A stretch of DNA of 64,000 bases from Lithobates sylvaticus. Taxonomy: Eukaryota > Chordata > Amphibia > Anura > Ranidae. The stretch spans positions 2,069,561 to 2,133,560 of the forward strand of contig CM053030.1 of NCBI GenBank assembly GCA_028564925.1. The letters run 5' to 3'. Below are positions 54,391 through 64,000 of this stretch, in pieces (position 1 is the stretch's first letter; each line of letters starts with the position of its first letter). The notes beneath the pieces were generated by a model that worked only from the letters and a program-made list of their open reading frames with translations, did not search any database and was not told the origin of the DNA. A program made the translations under genes and the position numbers.

Positions 54391-55239
54391 CTGCAGAGAT
54401 TCTGGGCTGTAGCCCCAAAAGCCACCCCCTAGCGACGCCACTGCCCCTGGGGACATTAGATGCATTTCTTTTATTTGGGGGCATTCTGTCTTTTCCTGCC
54501 TCTCACTTTCCATGATAAAAGTCTGGATGTAAAATTAGAGATTCGGTTTCAGAGTGAATTTTTTTTTTTGGCTGCAGGGCCCATAGATGGAGAACATGAG
54601 CATTTCACATCTCTGTCACCAGATGGCGCTCTTATAGAACTCACCAACGTTCAGGATGGATCCCGCAATGACGGCTCAGCAGACCCATCACACAATGGTA
54701 ATGGATGCCCCCCCCCCCCCCCCCCCCCGGTACCTCTACTGCCCCCTACTGCTGGGGCACATACTGACCATTACTCAGCAATGAGCCCACCAGCTACAGT
54801 ACAGTCTGAGCTTCAAGCTGAACTCCGGGTAAACAGCTACACACAGATGAAATACATATAAGGCAGCTGTTCTACCTGCCAAAGGATTTGTATTTCTGTC
54901 CATCCAGTTCTGAGATTTACACAGCCCTGCCACACAGAGTAGCCCTTTCTGGCAGGGCAGGAGACCTGATTTTTCTCTGCTGCAGTTCAATAACCACTTA
55001 CAGGTCTTGTCCCTCCCCCATCCTGTGATCGGTTAGTGAACTGAACAAAGACGATAAAGCTCATCCCTCTGCTCTCTCCTCCTATCAGCATGCTTCTTGC
55101 ATTGCAGCACAACGGATTGACTCCTTGTTATATTCAGGTTCTTACAATAGATTGAATGATGAATTATGAATATTTTTATCTTATATGTTCTGTCTGGAGT
55201 TCTGCTTTAAGAAATGGGGAATGTTGGAGATTTGCTCAC
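54391..55239. other. nos3 intron, non-repeated part with CTCF-like site
   Basis: Moderate-GC sequence with a T-run (54560-54569) and a C-run (54709-54728). TCACCAGATGGCGCT at 54616-54630 matches the CTCF consensus at 14 of 15 positions. No exon was recognised. Confidence 0.5.
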
Positions 55240-55361
55240 CTTTGTTTTCAATGTCGTACAGTCTCTGCTGCCAGAACCCTCTGAAGGGGGCAATTCCGGT
55301 TCCGGGGCCCACAAGAATGCAGGGGGCTTTTGTATCTGCTGGGAGGTGAAAAGTGGGGGCT
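55240..55361 (-). CDS. nos3: nos3 exon: NADPH pyrophosphate loop
   Basis: Acceptor TTCCTCCACAG, donor GTGAGC. One base completes the Gly of RG, then 40 codons and one base. It encodes [18 protein letters not shown] and [33 protein letters not shown] is the invariant NADPH-binding loop of NOS and P450 reductases. Confidence 0.98.
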
Positions 55362-55649
55362 CTGTGGAGGAAGACAGACAGATACAGGGTAAGGTGACAT
55401 GTGACCAGAGGCGGCAGCACCCTTTTACCTGTGGCATCGCTAGACATGACCACCCCCCGGTCTCCTGGCATGTGCTCCAGGCTGATTAGCCTGTAAATCA
55501 TTTGGTGTTGTTGGCGGTCCGAGGGGGGGGGGGGGCGTTATCTATATATGTGGCAGTCACACCTCTTGTAGCCCATTCATCAAATGTATGCAATAGTAGT
55601 AGTATGCATTATTCAGGGGCATTGCCAGAACCTGGCACCCAGGATATGT

Positions 55650-58600
55650 TCCCCCAGGTCTTCTACGGGGTGGCCCGGGTCTTCTCCTGGGTGGCCCTGG
55701 TCTTCTACTGGGTGGTCTGGGTCTTCTACTGAGTGGCCCGGGTCTTCTACTGATTGGCCCGGGTATTCTACTGAGTGGCCCAGGTCTTCTACTGTGTGGC
55801 CCGGGTCTTCTACTGTGTGGCCCGGGTCTTCTTCTGTGTGGCCCGGGTCTTCTACTGAGTGGCCCAGGTCTTCTACTGTGTGGCCCGGGTCTTCTACTGA
55901 GTGGCCCCAGGTCTTCTACTGAGTGGCCCTGGTCTTCTACTGAGTGGCCCTGGTCTTCTACTGAGTGGCCCCGGTCTTCTACTGAGAGGCCCCGGTCTTC
56001 TACTGAGTGGCCCCGGTCTTCTACTGAGTGGCCCAGGTCTTCTACTGAGTGGCCCAGGTCTTCTACTGAGTGGCCCTGGTCTTCTACTGAGTGGCCCTGG
56101 TCTTCTACTGAGTGGCCCTGGTCTTCTACTGAGTGGCCCTGGTCTTTTACTGAGTGGCCCTGGTCTTCTACTGAGTGGCCCAGGTCTTCTACTGAGTGGC
56201 CCAGGTCTTCTACTGAGTGGCCCTGGTCTTCTACTGAGTGGCCCTGGTCTTCTACTGAGTGGCCCTGGTCTTCTACTGAGTGTCCCTGGTCTTCTACTGA
56301 GTGGACCAGGTCGGCTACTGAGTGGCCCTGGTCTTCTACTGAGTGGCCCTGGTCTTCTACTGAGTGGCCCTGGTCTTTTACTGAGTGGCCCTGGTCTTCT
56401 ACTGAGTGGCCCAGGTCTTCTACTGAGTGGCCCAGGTCTTCTACTGAGTGGCCCTGGTCTTCTACTGAGTGGCCCTGGTCTTCTACTGAGGGGCCCTGGA
56501 CTTCTACTGAGTGGCCCTGGACTTCTACTGAGTGGCCCTGGTCTTCTACTGAGTGGCCCTGGTCTTCCCAGGTCTTCTACTGAGTGGTCCAGGTCTTCTA
56601 CTGAGTGGCCCTGGTCTTCTACTGAGTGGCCCTGGTCTTCTACTGAGTGGCCCTGGTCTTCTACTGAGTGGCCCTGGTCTTCTACTGAGTGGCCCAGGTC
56701 AGCTACTGAGTTGCCCAGGTCAGCTACTGAGTTGCCCTGGTCTTCTACTGAGTGTCCCAGGTCTTCTACTGAGTGGCCATGGTCTTCTACTGAGTGGCCA
56801 TGGTCTTCTACTGAGTGGCCCTGGTCTTCCCAGGTCTTCTACTGAGTGGCCCTGGTCTTCTATTGAGCGGCCCTGGTCTTCTACTGAGTGGCCCTGGTCT
56901 TCCCAGGTCTTCTACTGAGTGGCCCAGGTCTTCTACTAAGTGGCCCTGGTCTTCCCAGGTCTTTTACTGAGTGGCCCAGGTCTTCTACTGAGTTGCCCTG
57001 GTCTTCTACTGAGTGCCCCGGGTCTTCTACTGAGTGGCCCTGGTCTTCTACTGAGTGGCCCTGGTCTTCTACTGAGTGGCCCTGGTCTTCCCAGGTCTTC
57101 TACTGAGTGGCCCAGGTCTTCTCCTGAGTGGCCCGGGTCTTCTCCTGAGTGGCCCGGGTCTTCTACTGAGTGGCCGGGTCTTCTACTGAGTGGCCCTGGT
57201 CTTCTACTGAGTGGCCCAGGTCTTCTACTGAGTGGCCCTGGTCTTCCCAGGTCTTTTACTGAGTGGCCCAGGTCTACTACTGAGTTGCCCTGGTCTTCTA
57301 CTGAGTGCCCCGGGTCTTCTACTGAGTGGCCCTGGTCTTCTACTGAGTGGCCCTGGTCTTCTACTGAGTGGCCCAGGTCTTCTCCTGAGTGGCCCGGGTC
57401 TTCTACTGAGTGGCCCTGGTCTTCTACTGAGTGGCCCAGGTCTTCTACTGAGTGGCCCTGGTCTTCCCAGGTCTTTTACTGAGTGGCCCAGGTCTACTAC
57501 TGAGTTGCCCTGGTCTTCTACTGAGTGCCCCGGGTCTTCTACTGAGTGGCCCTGGTCTTCTACTGAGTGGCCCTGGTCTTCTACTGAGTGGCCCAGGTCT
57601 TCTCCTGAGTGGCCCGGGTCTTCTACTGAGTGGCCCTGGTCTTCTCCTGAGTGGCCCGGGTCTTCTACTGAGTGGCCGGGTCTTCTACTGAGTGGCCGGG
57701 TCTTCTACTGAGTGGCCCTGGTCTTCTACTGAGTGGCCCAGGTCTTCTACTGAGAGGCCCCGGTCTTCTACTGAGTGGCCTTGGTCTTCTACTGAGTGGC
57801 CCTGGTCTTCTACTGAGTGGCCCTGGTCTTCTACTGAGTGGCCCTGGTCTTCTACTGAGTGGCCCTGGTCTTCTACTGAGTGGCCCTGGTCTTCTACTGA
57901 GTGGCCCTGGTCTTCTACTGAATGGCCCAGGTCTTCTACTGAGTGGCCCTGGTCTTCTACTGAGTGGCCCTGGTCTTCCCAGGTCTTCTACTGAGTGGCC
58001 CTGGTCTTCTACTGAATGGCCCAGGTCTTCTACTGAGTGGCCCTGATCTTCTACTGAGTGGCCCTGGTCTTCTACTGAGTGGCCCCGGTCTTCTACTGAG
58101 AGGCCCCGGTCTTCTACTGAGTGGCCCAGGTCTTCTACTGAGTGGCCCAGGTCTTCTACTGAGTGGCCCAGGTCTTCTACTGAGTGGCCCTGGTCTTCTA
58201 CTGAGTGGCCCTGGTCTTCTACTGAGTGGCCCTGGTCTTCTACTGAGTGGCCCAGGTCTTCTACTGAGTGGCCCAGGTCTTCTACTGAGTGGCCCTGGTC
58301 TTCTACTGAGTGGCCCTGGTCTTCTACTGAGTGGCCCTGGTCTTCTACTGAGTGGCCCTGGTCTTCTACTGAGTGGACCAGGTCTGCTACTGAGTTGCCC
58401 TGGTCTTCTACTGAGTGCCCCGGGTCGTCTACTGAGTGGCCCTGGACTTCTACTGAGTGGCCCTGGTCTTCTACTGAGTGGCCCTGGTCTTCCCAGGTCT
58501 TCTACTGAGTGGTCCAGGTCTTCTACTGAGTGGCCCTGGTCTTCTACTGAGTGGCCCTGGTCTTCTACTGAGTGGCCCTGGTCTTCTACTGAGTGGCCCT

Positions 58601-61600
58601 GGTCTTCTACTGAGTGTCCCTGGTCTTCTACTGAGTGGCCCAGGTCAGCTACTGAGTGGCCCAGGTCAGCTACTGAGTTGCCCTGGTCTTCTACTGAGTG
58701 TCCCAGGTCTTCTACTGAGTGGCCATGGTCTTCTACTGAGTGGCCCTGGTCTTCCCAGGTCTTCTACTGAGTGGCCCTGGTCTTCTATTGAGCGGCCCTG
58801 GTCTTCTACTGAGTGGCCCTGGTCTTCCCAGGTCTTCTACTGAGTGGCCCAGGTCTTCTACTAAGTGGCCCTGGTCTTCCCAGGTCTTTTACTGAGTGGC
58901 CCAGGTCTTCTACTGAGTTGCCCTGGTCTTCTACTGAGTGCCCCGGGTCTTCTACTGAGTGGTCCTGGTCTTCTACTGAGTGGCCCTGGTCTTCTACTGA
59001 GTGGCCCTGGTCTTCCCAGGTCTTCTACTGAGTGGCCCAGGTCTTCTCCTGAGTGGCCCGGGTCTTCTACTGAGTGGCCCGGGTCTTCTCCTGAGTGGCC
59101 CGGGTCTTCTCCTGAGTGGCCCGGGTCTTCTACTCAGTGGCCGGGTCTTCTACTGAGTGGCCCTGATCTTCTACTGAGTGGCCCAGGTCTTCTACTGAGT
59201 GGCCCTGGTCTTCCCAGGTCTTTTACTGAGTGGCCCAGGTCTACTACTAAGTTGCCCTGGTCTTCTACTGAGTGCCCCGGGTCTTCTACTGAGTGCCCCG
59301 GGTCTTCTACTGAGTGGCCCTGGTCTTCTACTGAGTGGCCCTGGTCTTCTACTGAGTGGCCCAGGTCTTCTCCTGAGTGGCCCGGGTCTTCTACTGAGTG
59401 GCCCGGGTCTTCTCCTGAGTGGCCCGGGTCTTCTACTGAGTGGCCGGGTCTTCTACTGAGTGGCCCTGGTCTTCTACTGAGTGGCCCAGGTCTTCTACTG
59501 AGAGGCCCCGGTCTTCTACTGAGTGGCCTTGGTCTTCTACTGAGTGGCCCAAGTCTTCTACTGAGTGGCCCTGGTCTTCTACTGAGTGGCCCTGGTCTTC
59601 TACTGAGTGGCCCTGGTCTTTTACTGAGTGGCCCTGGTCTTCTACTGAATGGCCCAGGTCTTCTACTGAGTGGCCCTGGTCTTCTACTGAGTGGCCCAGG
59701 TCTTCTACTGAGTGGCCCAGGTCTTCTACTGAGTGGCCCTGGTCTTCTACTGAGTGGCCCTGGTCTTTTACTGAGTGGCCCTGGTCTTCTACTGAGTGGC
59801 CCAGGTCTTCTACTGAGTGGCCCAGGTCTTCTACTGAGTGGCCCAGGTCTTCTACTGAGTGGCCCAGGTCTTCTACTGAGTGGCCCTGGTCTTCTACTGA
59901 GTGGCCCTGGTCTTCTACTGAGTGGCCCTGGTCTTTTACTGAGTGGCCCTGGTCTTCTACTGAGTGGCCCAGGTCTTCTACTGAGTGGCCCTGGTCTTCT
60001 ACTGAGTGGCCCTGGTCTTCCCAGGTCTTCTACTGAGTGGCCCTGGTCTTTTACTGAGTGGCCCTGGTCTTCTACTGAGTGGCCCCGGTCTTCTACTGAG
60101 TGGCCTTGGTCTTCTACTGAGTGGCCTTGGTCTTCTACTGAGTGGCCCTGGTCTTCTACTGAGTGGCCCTGGTCTTCTACTGAGTGGCCCTGGTCTTCTA
60201 CTGAGAGGCCCCGGTCTTCTACTGAGTGGCCTTGGTCTTCTACTGAGTGGCCTTGGTCTTCTACTGAGTGGCCCTGGTCTTCTACTGAGTGGCCCTGGTC
60301 TTCTACTGAGTGGCCCTGGTCTTCTACTGAGTGGCCCTGGTCTTTTACTGAGTGGCCCTGGTCTTCTACTGAATGGCCCAGGTCTTCTACTGAGTGGCCC
60401 TGGTCTTCTACTGAGTGGCCCAGGTCTTCTACTGAGTGGCCCTGGTCTTCTACTGAGTGGCCCTGGTCTTTTACTGAGTGGCCCTGGTCTTCTACTGAGT
60501 GGCCCAGGTCTTCTACTGAGTGGCCCAGGTCTTCTACTGAGTGGCCCAGGTCTTCTACTGAGTGGCCCTGGTCTTCTACTGAGTGGCCCTGGTCTTCCCA
60601 GGTCTTCTACTGAGTGGCCCTGGTCTTCTACTGAATGGCCCAGGTCTTCTACTGAGTGGCCCTGGTCTTCTACTGAGTGGCCCTGGTCTTCCCAGGTCTT
60701 CTACTGAGTGGCCCTGGTCTTCTACTGAATGGCCCAGGTCTTCTACTGAGTGGCCCTGATCTTCTACTGAGTGGCCCTGGTCTTCTACTGAGTGGCCCCG
60801 GTCTTCTACTGAGAGGCCCCGGTCTTCTACTGAGTGGCCCAGGTCTTCTACTGAGTGGCCCAGGTCTTCTACTGAGTGGCCCAGGTCTTCTACTGAGTGG
60901 CCCTGGTCTTCTACTGAGTGGCCCTGGTCTTCTACTGAGTGGCCCTGGTCTTCTACTGAGTGGCCCAGGTCTTCTACTGAGTGGCCCTGGTCTTCTACTG
61001 AGTGGCCCTGGTCTTCTACTGAGTGGCCCTGGTCTTCTACTGAGTGTCCCTGGTCTTCTACTGAGTGGACCAGGTCTGCTACTGAGTTGCCCTGGTCTTC
61101 TACTGAGTGCCCCGGGTCGTCTACTGAGTGGCCCTGGACTTCTACTGAGTGGCCCTGGTCTTCTACTGAGTGGCCCTGGTCTTCCCAGGTCTTCTACTGA
61201 GTGGTCCAGGTCTTCTACTGAGTGGCCCTGGTCTTCTACTGAGTGGCCCTGGTCTTCTACTGAGTGGCCCTGGTCTTCTACTGAGTGGCCCTGGTCTTCT
61301 ACTGAGTGGCCCTGGTCTTCTACTGAGTGGCCCAGGTCAGCTACTGAGTGGCCCAGGTCAGCTACTGAGTTGCCCTGGTCTTCTACTGAGTGTCCCAGGT
61401 CTTCTACTGAGTGGCCATGGTCTTCTACTGAGTGGCCCTGGTCTTCCCAGGTCTTCTACTGAGTGGCCCTGGTCTTCTATTGAGCGGCCCTGGTCTTCTA
61501 CTGAGTGGCCCTGGTCTTCCCAGGTCTTCTACTGAGTGGCCCAGGTCTTCTACTAAGTGGCCCTGGTCTTCCCAGGTCTTTTACTGAGTGGCCCAGGTCT

Positions 61601-63285
61601 TCTACTGAGTTGCCCTGGTCTTCTACTGAGTGCCCCGGGTCTTCTACTGAGTGGTCCTGGTCTTCTACTGAGTGGCCCTGGTCTTCTACTGAGTGGCCCT
61701 GGTCTTCCCAGGTCTTCTACTGAGTGGCCCAGGTCTTCTCCTGAGTGGCCCGGGTCTTCTACTGAGTGGCCCGGGTCTTCTCCTGAGTGGCCCGGGTCTT
61801 CTCCTGAGTGGCCCGGGTCTTCTACTGAGTGGCCGGGTCTTCTACTGAGTGGCCCTGGTCTTCTACTGAGTGGCCCAGGTCTTCTACTGAGTGGCCCTGG
61901 TCTTCCCAGGTCTTTTACTGAGTGGCCCAGGTCTACTACTAAGTTGCCCTGGTCTTCTACTGAGTGCCCCGGGTCTTCTACTGAGTGCCCCGGGTCTTCT
62001 ACTGAGTGGCCCTGGTCTTCTACTGAGTGGCCCTGGTCTTCTACTGAGTGGCCCAGGTCTTCTCCTGAGTGGCCCGGGTCTTCTACTGAGTGGCCCGGGT
62101 CTTCTCCTGAGTGGCCCAGGTCTTCTACTAAGTGGCCGGGTCTTCTACTGAGTGGCCCTGGTCTTCTACTGAGTGGCCCAGGTCTTCTACTGAGAGGCCC
62201 CGGTCTTCTACTGAGTGGCCTTGGTCTTCTACTGAGTGGCCCAAGTCTTCTACTGAGTGGCCCTGGTCTTCTACTGAGTGGCCCAGGTCTTCTACTGAGT
62301 GGCCCAGGTCTTCTACTGAGTGGCCCTGGTCTTCTACTGAGTGGCCCTGGTCTTTTACTGAGTGGCCCTGGTCTTCTACTGAGTGGCCCTGGTCTTCTAC
62401 TGAGTGGCCCAGGTCTTCTACTGAGTGGCCCAGGTCTTCTACTGAGTGGCCCAGGTCTTCTACTGAGTGGCCCTGGTCTTCTACTGAGTGGCCCTGGTCT
62501 TCTACTGAGTGGCCCTGGTCTTTTACTGAGTGGCCCTGGTCTTTTACTGAGTGGCCCTGGTCTTCTACTGAGTGGCCCAGGTCTTCTACTGAGTGGCCCT
62601 GGTCTTCTACTGAGTGGCCCTGGTCTTCCCAGGTCTTCTACTGAGTGGCCCTGGTCTTTTACTGAGTGGCCCTGGTCTTCTACTGAGTGGCCCAGGTCTT
62701 CTACTGAGTGGCCCTGGTCTTCTACTGAGTGGCCCTGGTCTTCTACTGAGTGGCCCTGGTCTTCTACTGAGTGGCCCTGGTCTTCTACTGAATGGCCCAG
62801 GTCTTCTACTGAGTGGCCCTGGTCTTCTACTGAGTGGCCCAGGTCTTCTACTGAGTGGCCCTGATCTTCTACTGAGTGGCCCAGGTCTTCTACTGAGTGG
62901 CCCTGGTCTTCTACTGAGTGGCCCTGGTCTTCCCAGGTCTTCTACTGAGTGGCCCTGGTCTTCTACTGAATGGCCCAGGTCTTCTACTGAGTGGCCCTGG
63001 TCTTCTACTGAGTGGCCCAGGTCTTCTACTGAGTGGCCCTGGTCTTCTACTGAGTGGCCCTGGTCTTCTACTGAGTGGCCCAGGTCTTCTACTGAGTGGC
63101 CCTGGTCTTCTACTGAGTGGCCCATGTCTTCTACTGAGTGGCCCTGGTCTTCTACTGAGTGGCCCTGGTCTTCTACTGAGTGGCCCGGGTCTTCTACTGA
63201 GTGGCCCCGGTTTTCTACTGAGTGGCCCCGGTCTTCTACTGAGTGGCCCAGGCCTTCTACTGAGTGGCCCCGGTCTCCTTTCAGA
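55650..63285. repeat. 21-bp minisatellite array (~360 units) in nos3 intron
   Basis: Unit CTGGTCTTCTACTGAGTGGC plus C, with variants CCAGG, CCGGG, CATGG, CTTGG and the insertion CTTCCCAGGTC. Marker variants (GGTCAGCTACTGAG, TCTATTGAGCGG, TCTTCTCCTGAGTGG, CTACTAAGTGG) recur in the same order about 2692 bases apart across 57.96-60.65 and 60.68-63.3 kb, so much of the array is a segmental duplication of itself. It fills about 90% of an 8.49-kb intron. Confidence 0.98.
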
Positions 63286-63851
63286 TATGGTGATGATACA
63301 TTCTATGCGTTTTACAGTTTTGATACAGTTTTTAGACCAATTTATTTTTGTTGGGCGATAAAGATTCTTCTAGTCTTATATTTGATCCAAAGTGATCATC
63401 ATTGTATCCTGCCAGACCCTCAACATTTTCATCTGTGTGCCCCTGGGCTATTAGGACTGTTCACCTTGAAGAGAACCAGTCTCCTCCCAACCCTTCTTGC
63501 ATATGGTGCCCACCAGCCCTTGGAGGCTCAACCCATTAGAGAAGGTGAAGGGGTAAAGGAATTCATGGCCGGTAGGTAAAAAGGGAGCCATTATATTCAG
63601 TCCCTACAACTTCTACCTTTTTTTTAACTCACCTCATATATACCGCTAAGGGGGCAATCCAGGAGATCAGACTGCCCATACCCCACCCACGATGATACAT
63701 ACATTTCCCTGGTCTAAGCCCCTGACTCCCTCTGCCAGCTGAACCCCGAACCATCTCAAATGATAAGAGTGGATGAGGGACTGGGTTCTGCTATCTATCC
63801 TTTTAGAGGAGGAGCATTTGGGTTATTTCTGTAGAATTGTGGTATATTTAC
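63286..63851. other. nos3 intron end, no array
   Basis: Single-copy-looking sequence between the 21-bp array and the exon at 63852. No exon, transposon ends or tandem repeat seen. Confidence 0.4.
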
Positions 63852-63939
63852 CCACGGACAAAGCACGGGACGGAGGAGAAGAGGCAGAGCTGGTCCAGCC
63901 ACGTTGAGCAGACCCCGTAGTGAAGGGGACCTTCATTTT
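63852..63939 (-). CDS. nos3: nos3 exon: FAD-binding GVCSTW segment
   Basis: Acceptor TCTCCTGCAG, donor GTAAAT; 88 bases with split codons at both ends. It encodes NEGPLHYGVCSTWLDQLCLF and SSVPCFVRG. GVCSTW aligns with the FAD-contacting GVAT/GVCS motif of the reductase family. CFVR plus the split Gly joins APTF of the next exon exactly as in other NOS proteins. Upstream exons are outside the window. Confidence 0.95.
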
Positions 63940-64000
63940 CTGCAGGAGAGAATGGAGATAAAGCAAATGTCAGACACTCAGCCAATATAATGTCCACATA

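Larger units (their letters stand above)
36660..63939 (-). other. nos3: nos3 gene, 3' part (last five exons)
   Basis: Endothelial-type nitric oxide synthase makes NO and citrulline from arginine, with NADPH electrons passed through FAD and FMN to heme. The five exons (88, 122, 149, 195 and 111 coding bases) join in phase and encode the end of the ferredoxin-reductase-like NADPH/FAD module and the regulatory tail. The isoform is NOS3 and not NOS1 or NOS2 from [26 protein letters not shown] and the tail QSMSIQG (human QSFSLQE), and from the convergent ATG9B neighbour. The oxygenase, calmodulin and FMN parts lie beyond the right edge. The introns here are 4.1-8.5 kb and mostly minisatellite. Confidence 0.94.

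Noticed and set aside
51275-54515. Three overlapping plus frames of up to 823 codons.
   Set aside because: All three frames are open over the same 30-bp array, the signature of repeat composition rather than coding.
55438-55501. Exon-like minus-strand segment ([21 protein letters not shown]) with AG and GT borders, just upstream of the nos3 exon at 55361.
   Set aside because: It does not match any NOS region, and the true preceding exon (GPLHYGVCSTW) at 63852 joins in phase directly.
55901-63579. LLLSGPG / SSTEWPW repeat proteins.
   Set aside because: Products of the 21-bp array in a nos3 intron. Frame changes at every indel variant simply shift to another open frame.
36660-63939. Assignment as NOS1 or NOS2.
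   Set aside because: NOS1 has YVQDILQEQL and the SESIAFIEE tail; NOS2 lacks the RxRxxS tail. The sequence here follows NOS3 at each of these positions.
1-64000. tRNA, rRNA or other structured RNA genes.
   Set aside because: None was recognised on reading; the only structured candidates are transposon inverted repeats and the palindrome.

Overview
This is vertebrate nuclear DNA. Two host genes are readable as spliced exons. They converge: the 3' part of an ATG9 gene (atg9b) on the plus strand and the last five exons of an endothelial-type nitric oxide synthase gene (nos3) on the minus strand. In mammals ATG9B and NOS3 are tail-to-tail neighbours, so the pairing supports both paralogue calls. 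The interspersed repeats (TTAA-flanked piggyBac-like elements, Harbinger and hAT MITEs, CGAAACG-type modules) look like those of frogs, probably a ranid. That taxonomic call rests on recall of repeat families, not on a search.

Layout. 1-8.9 kb: two minisatellites, a piggyBac-like element and a 4.6-kb array of a 36-bp unit, which runs up to the first visible atg9b exon. 8.9-22.8 kb: ten atg9b coding exons with consensus splice sites and continuous phase, giving 728 residues plus stop and lacking only the N-terminus. The larger introns are nearly all minisatellite, each with a different unit (32, 29, 42 and 35 bp). Then come a Harbinger MITE and a pyrimidine tract. 22.8-28.2 kb: a probable spliced 3' UTR with 39-bp and 61-bp arrays. 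29.1-35.0 kb: one huge imperfect palindrome whose arms carry a minisatellite. The right arm holds a 1.3-kb Harbinger-like element and the left arm a 138-bp hAT MITE. 35.3-36.5 kb: a tandem repeat in which a ZNF143-like motif and a CTCF consensus recur at fixed spacing. 36.7-63.9 kb: nos3, with a 3' UTR and five exons separated by introns of 4-8.5 kb. Those introns are filled by C-rich, 165-bp/39-bp, 32-bp, 30-bp and 21-bp arrays plus a hAT element, a solo LTR, a second piggyBac-like copy and another hAT-like element.

By my own tally roughly 60% of the window is tandem repeat. The genes are intact where visible. ATG9B is a lipid scramblase of autophagosome formation and eNOS makes NO; nothing here shows a functional link beyond the conserved neighbourhood. 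The long open frames inside the arrays are not genes. The most notable points are the array-per-intron architecture with arrays beginning in splice donors, the nested palindrome between the two gene ends, the paired CTCF/ZNF143-like array, and a minisatellite unit shared between an atg9b intron and a transposon-like sequence in a nos3 intron.
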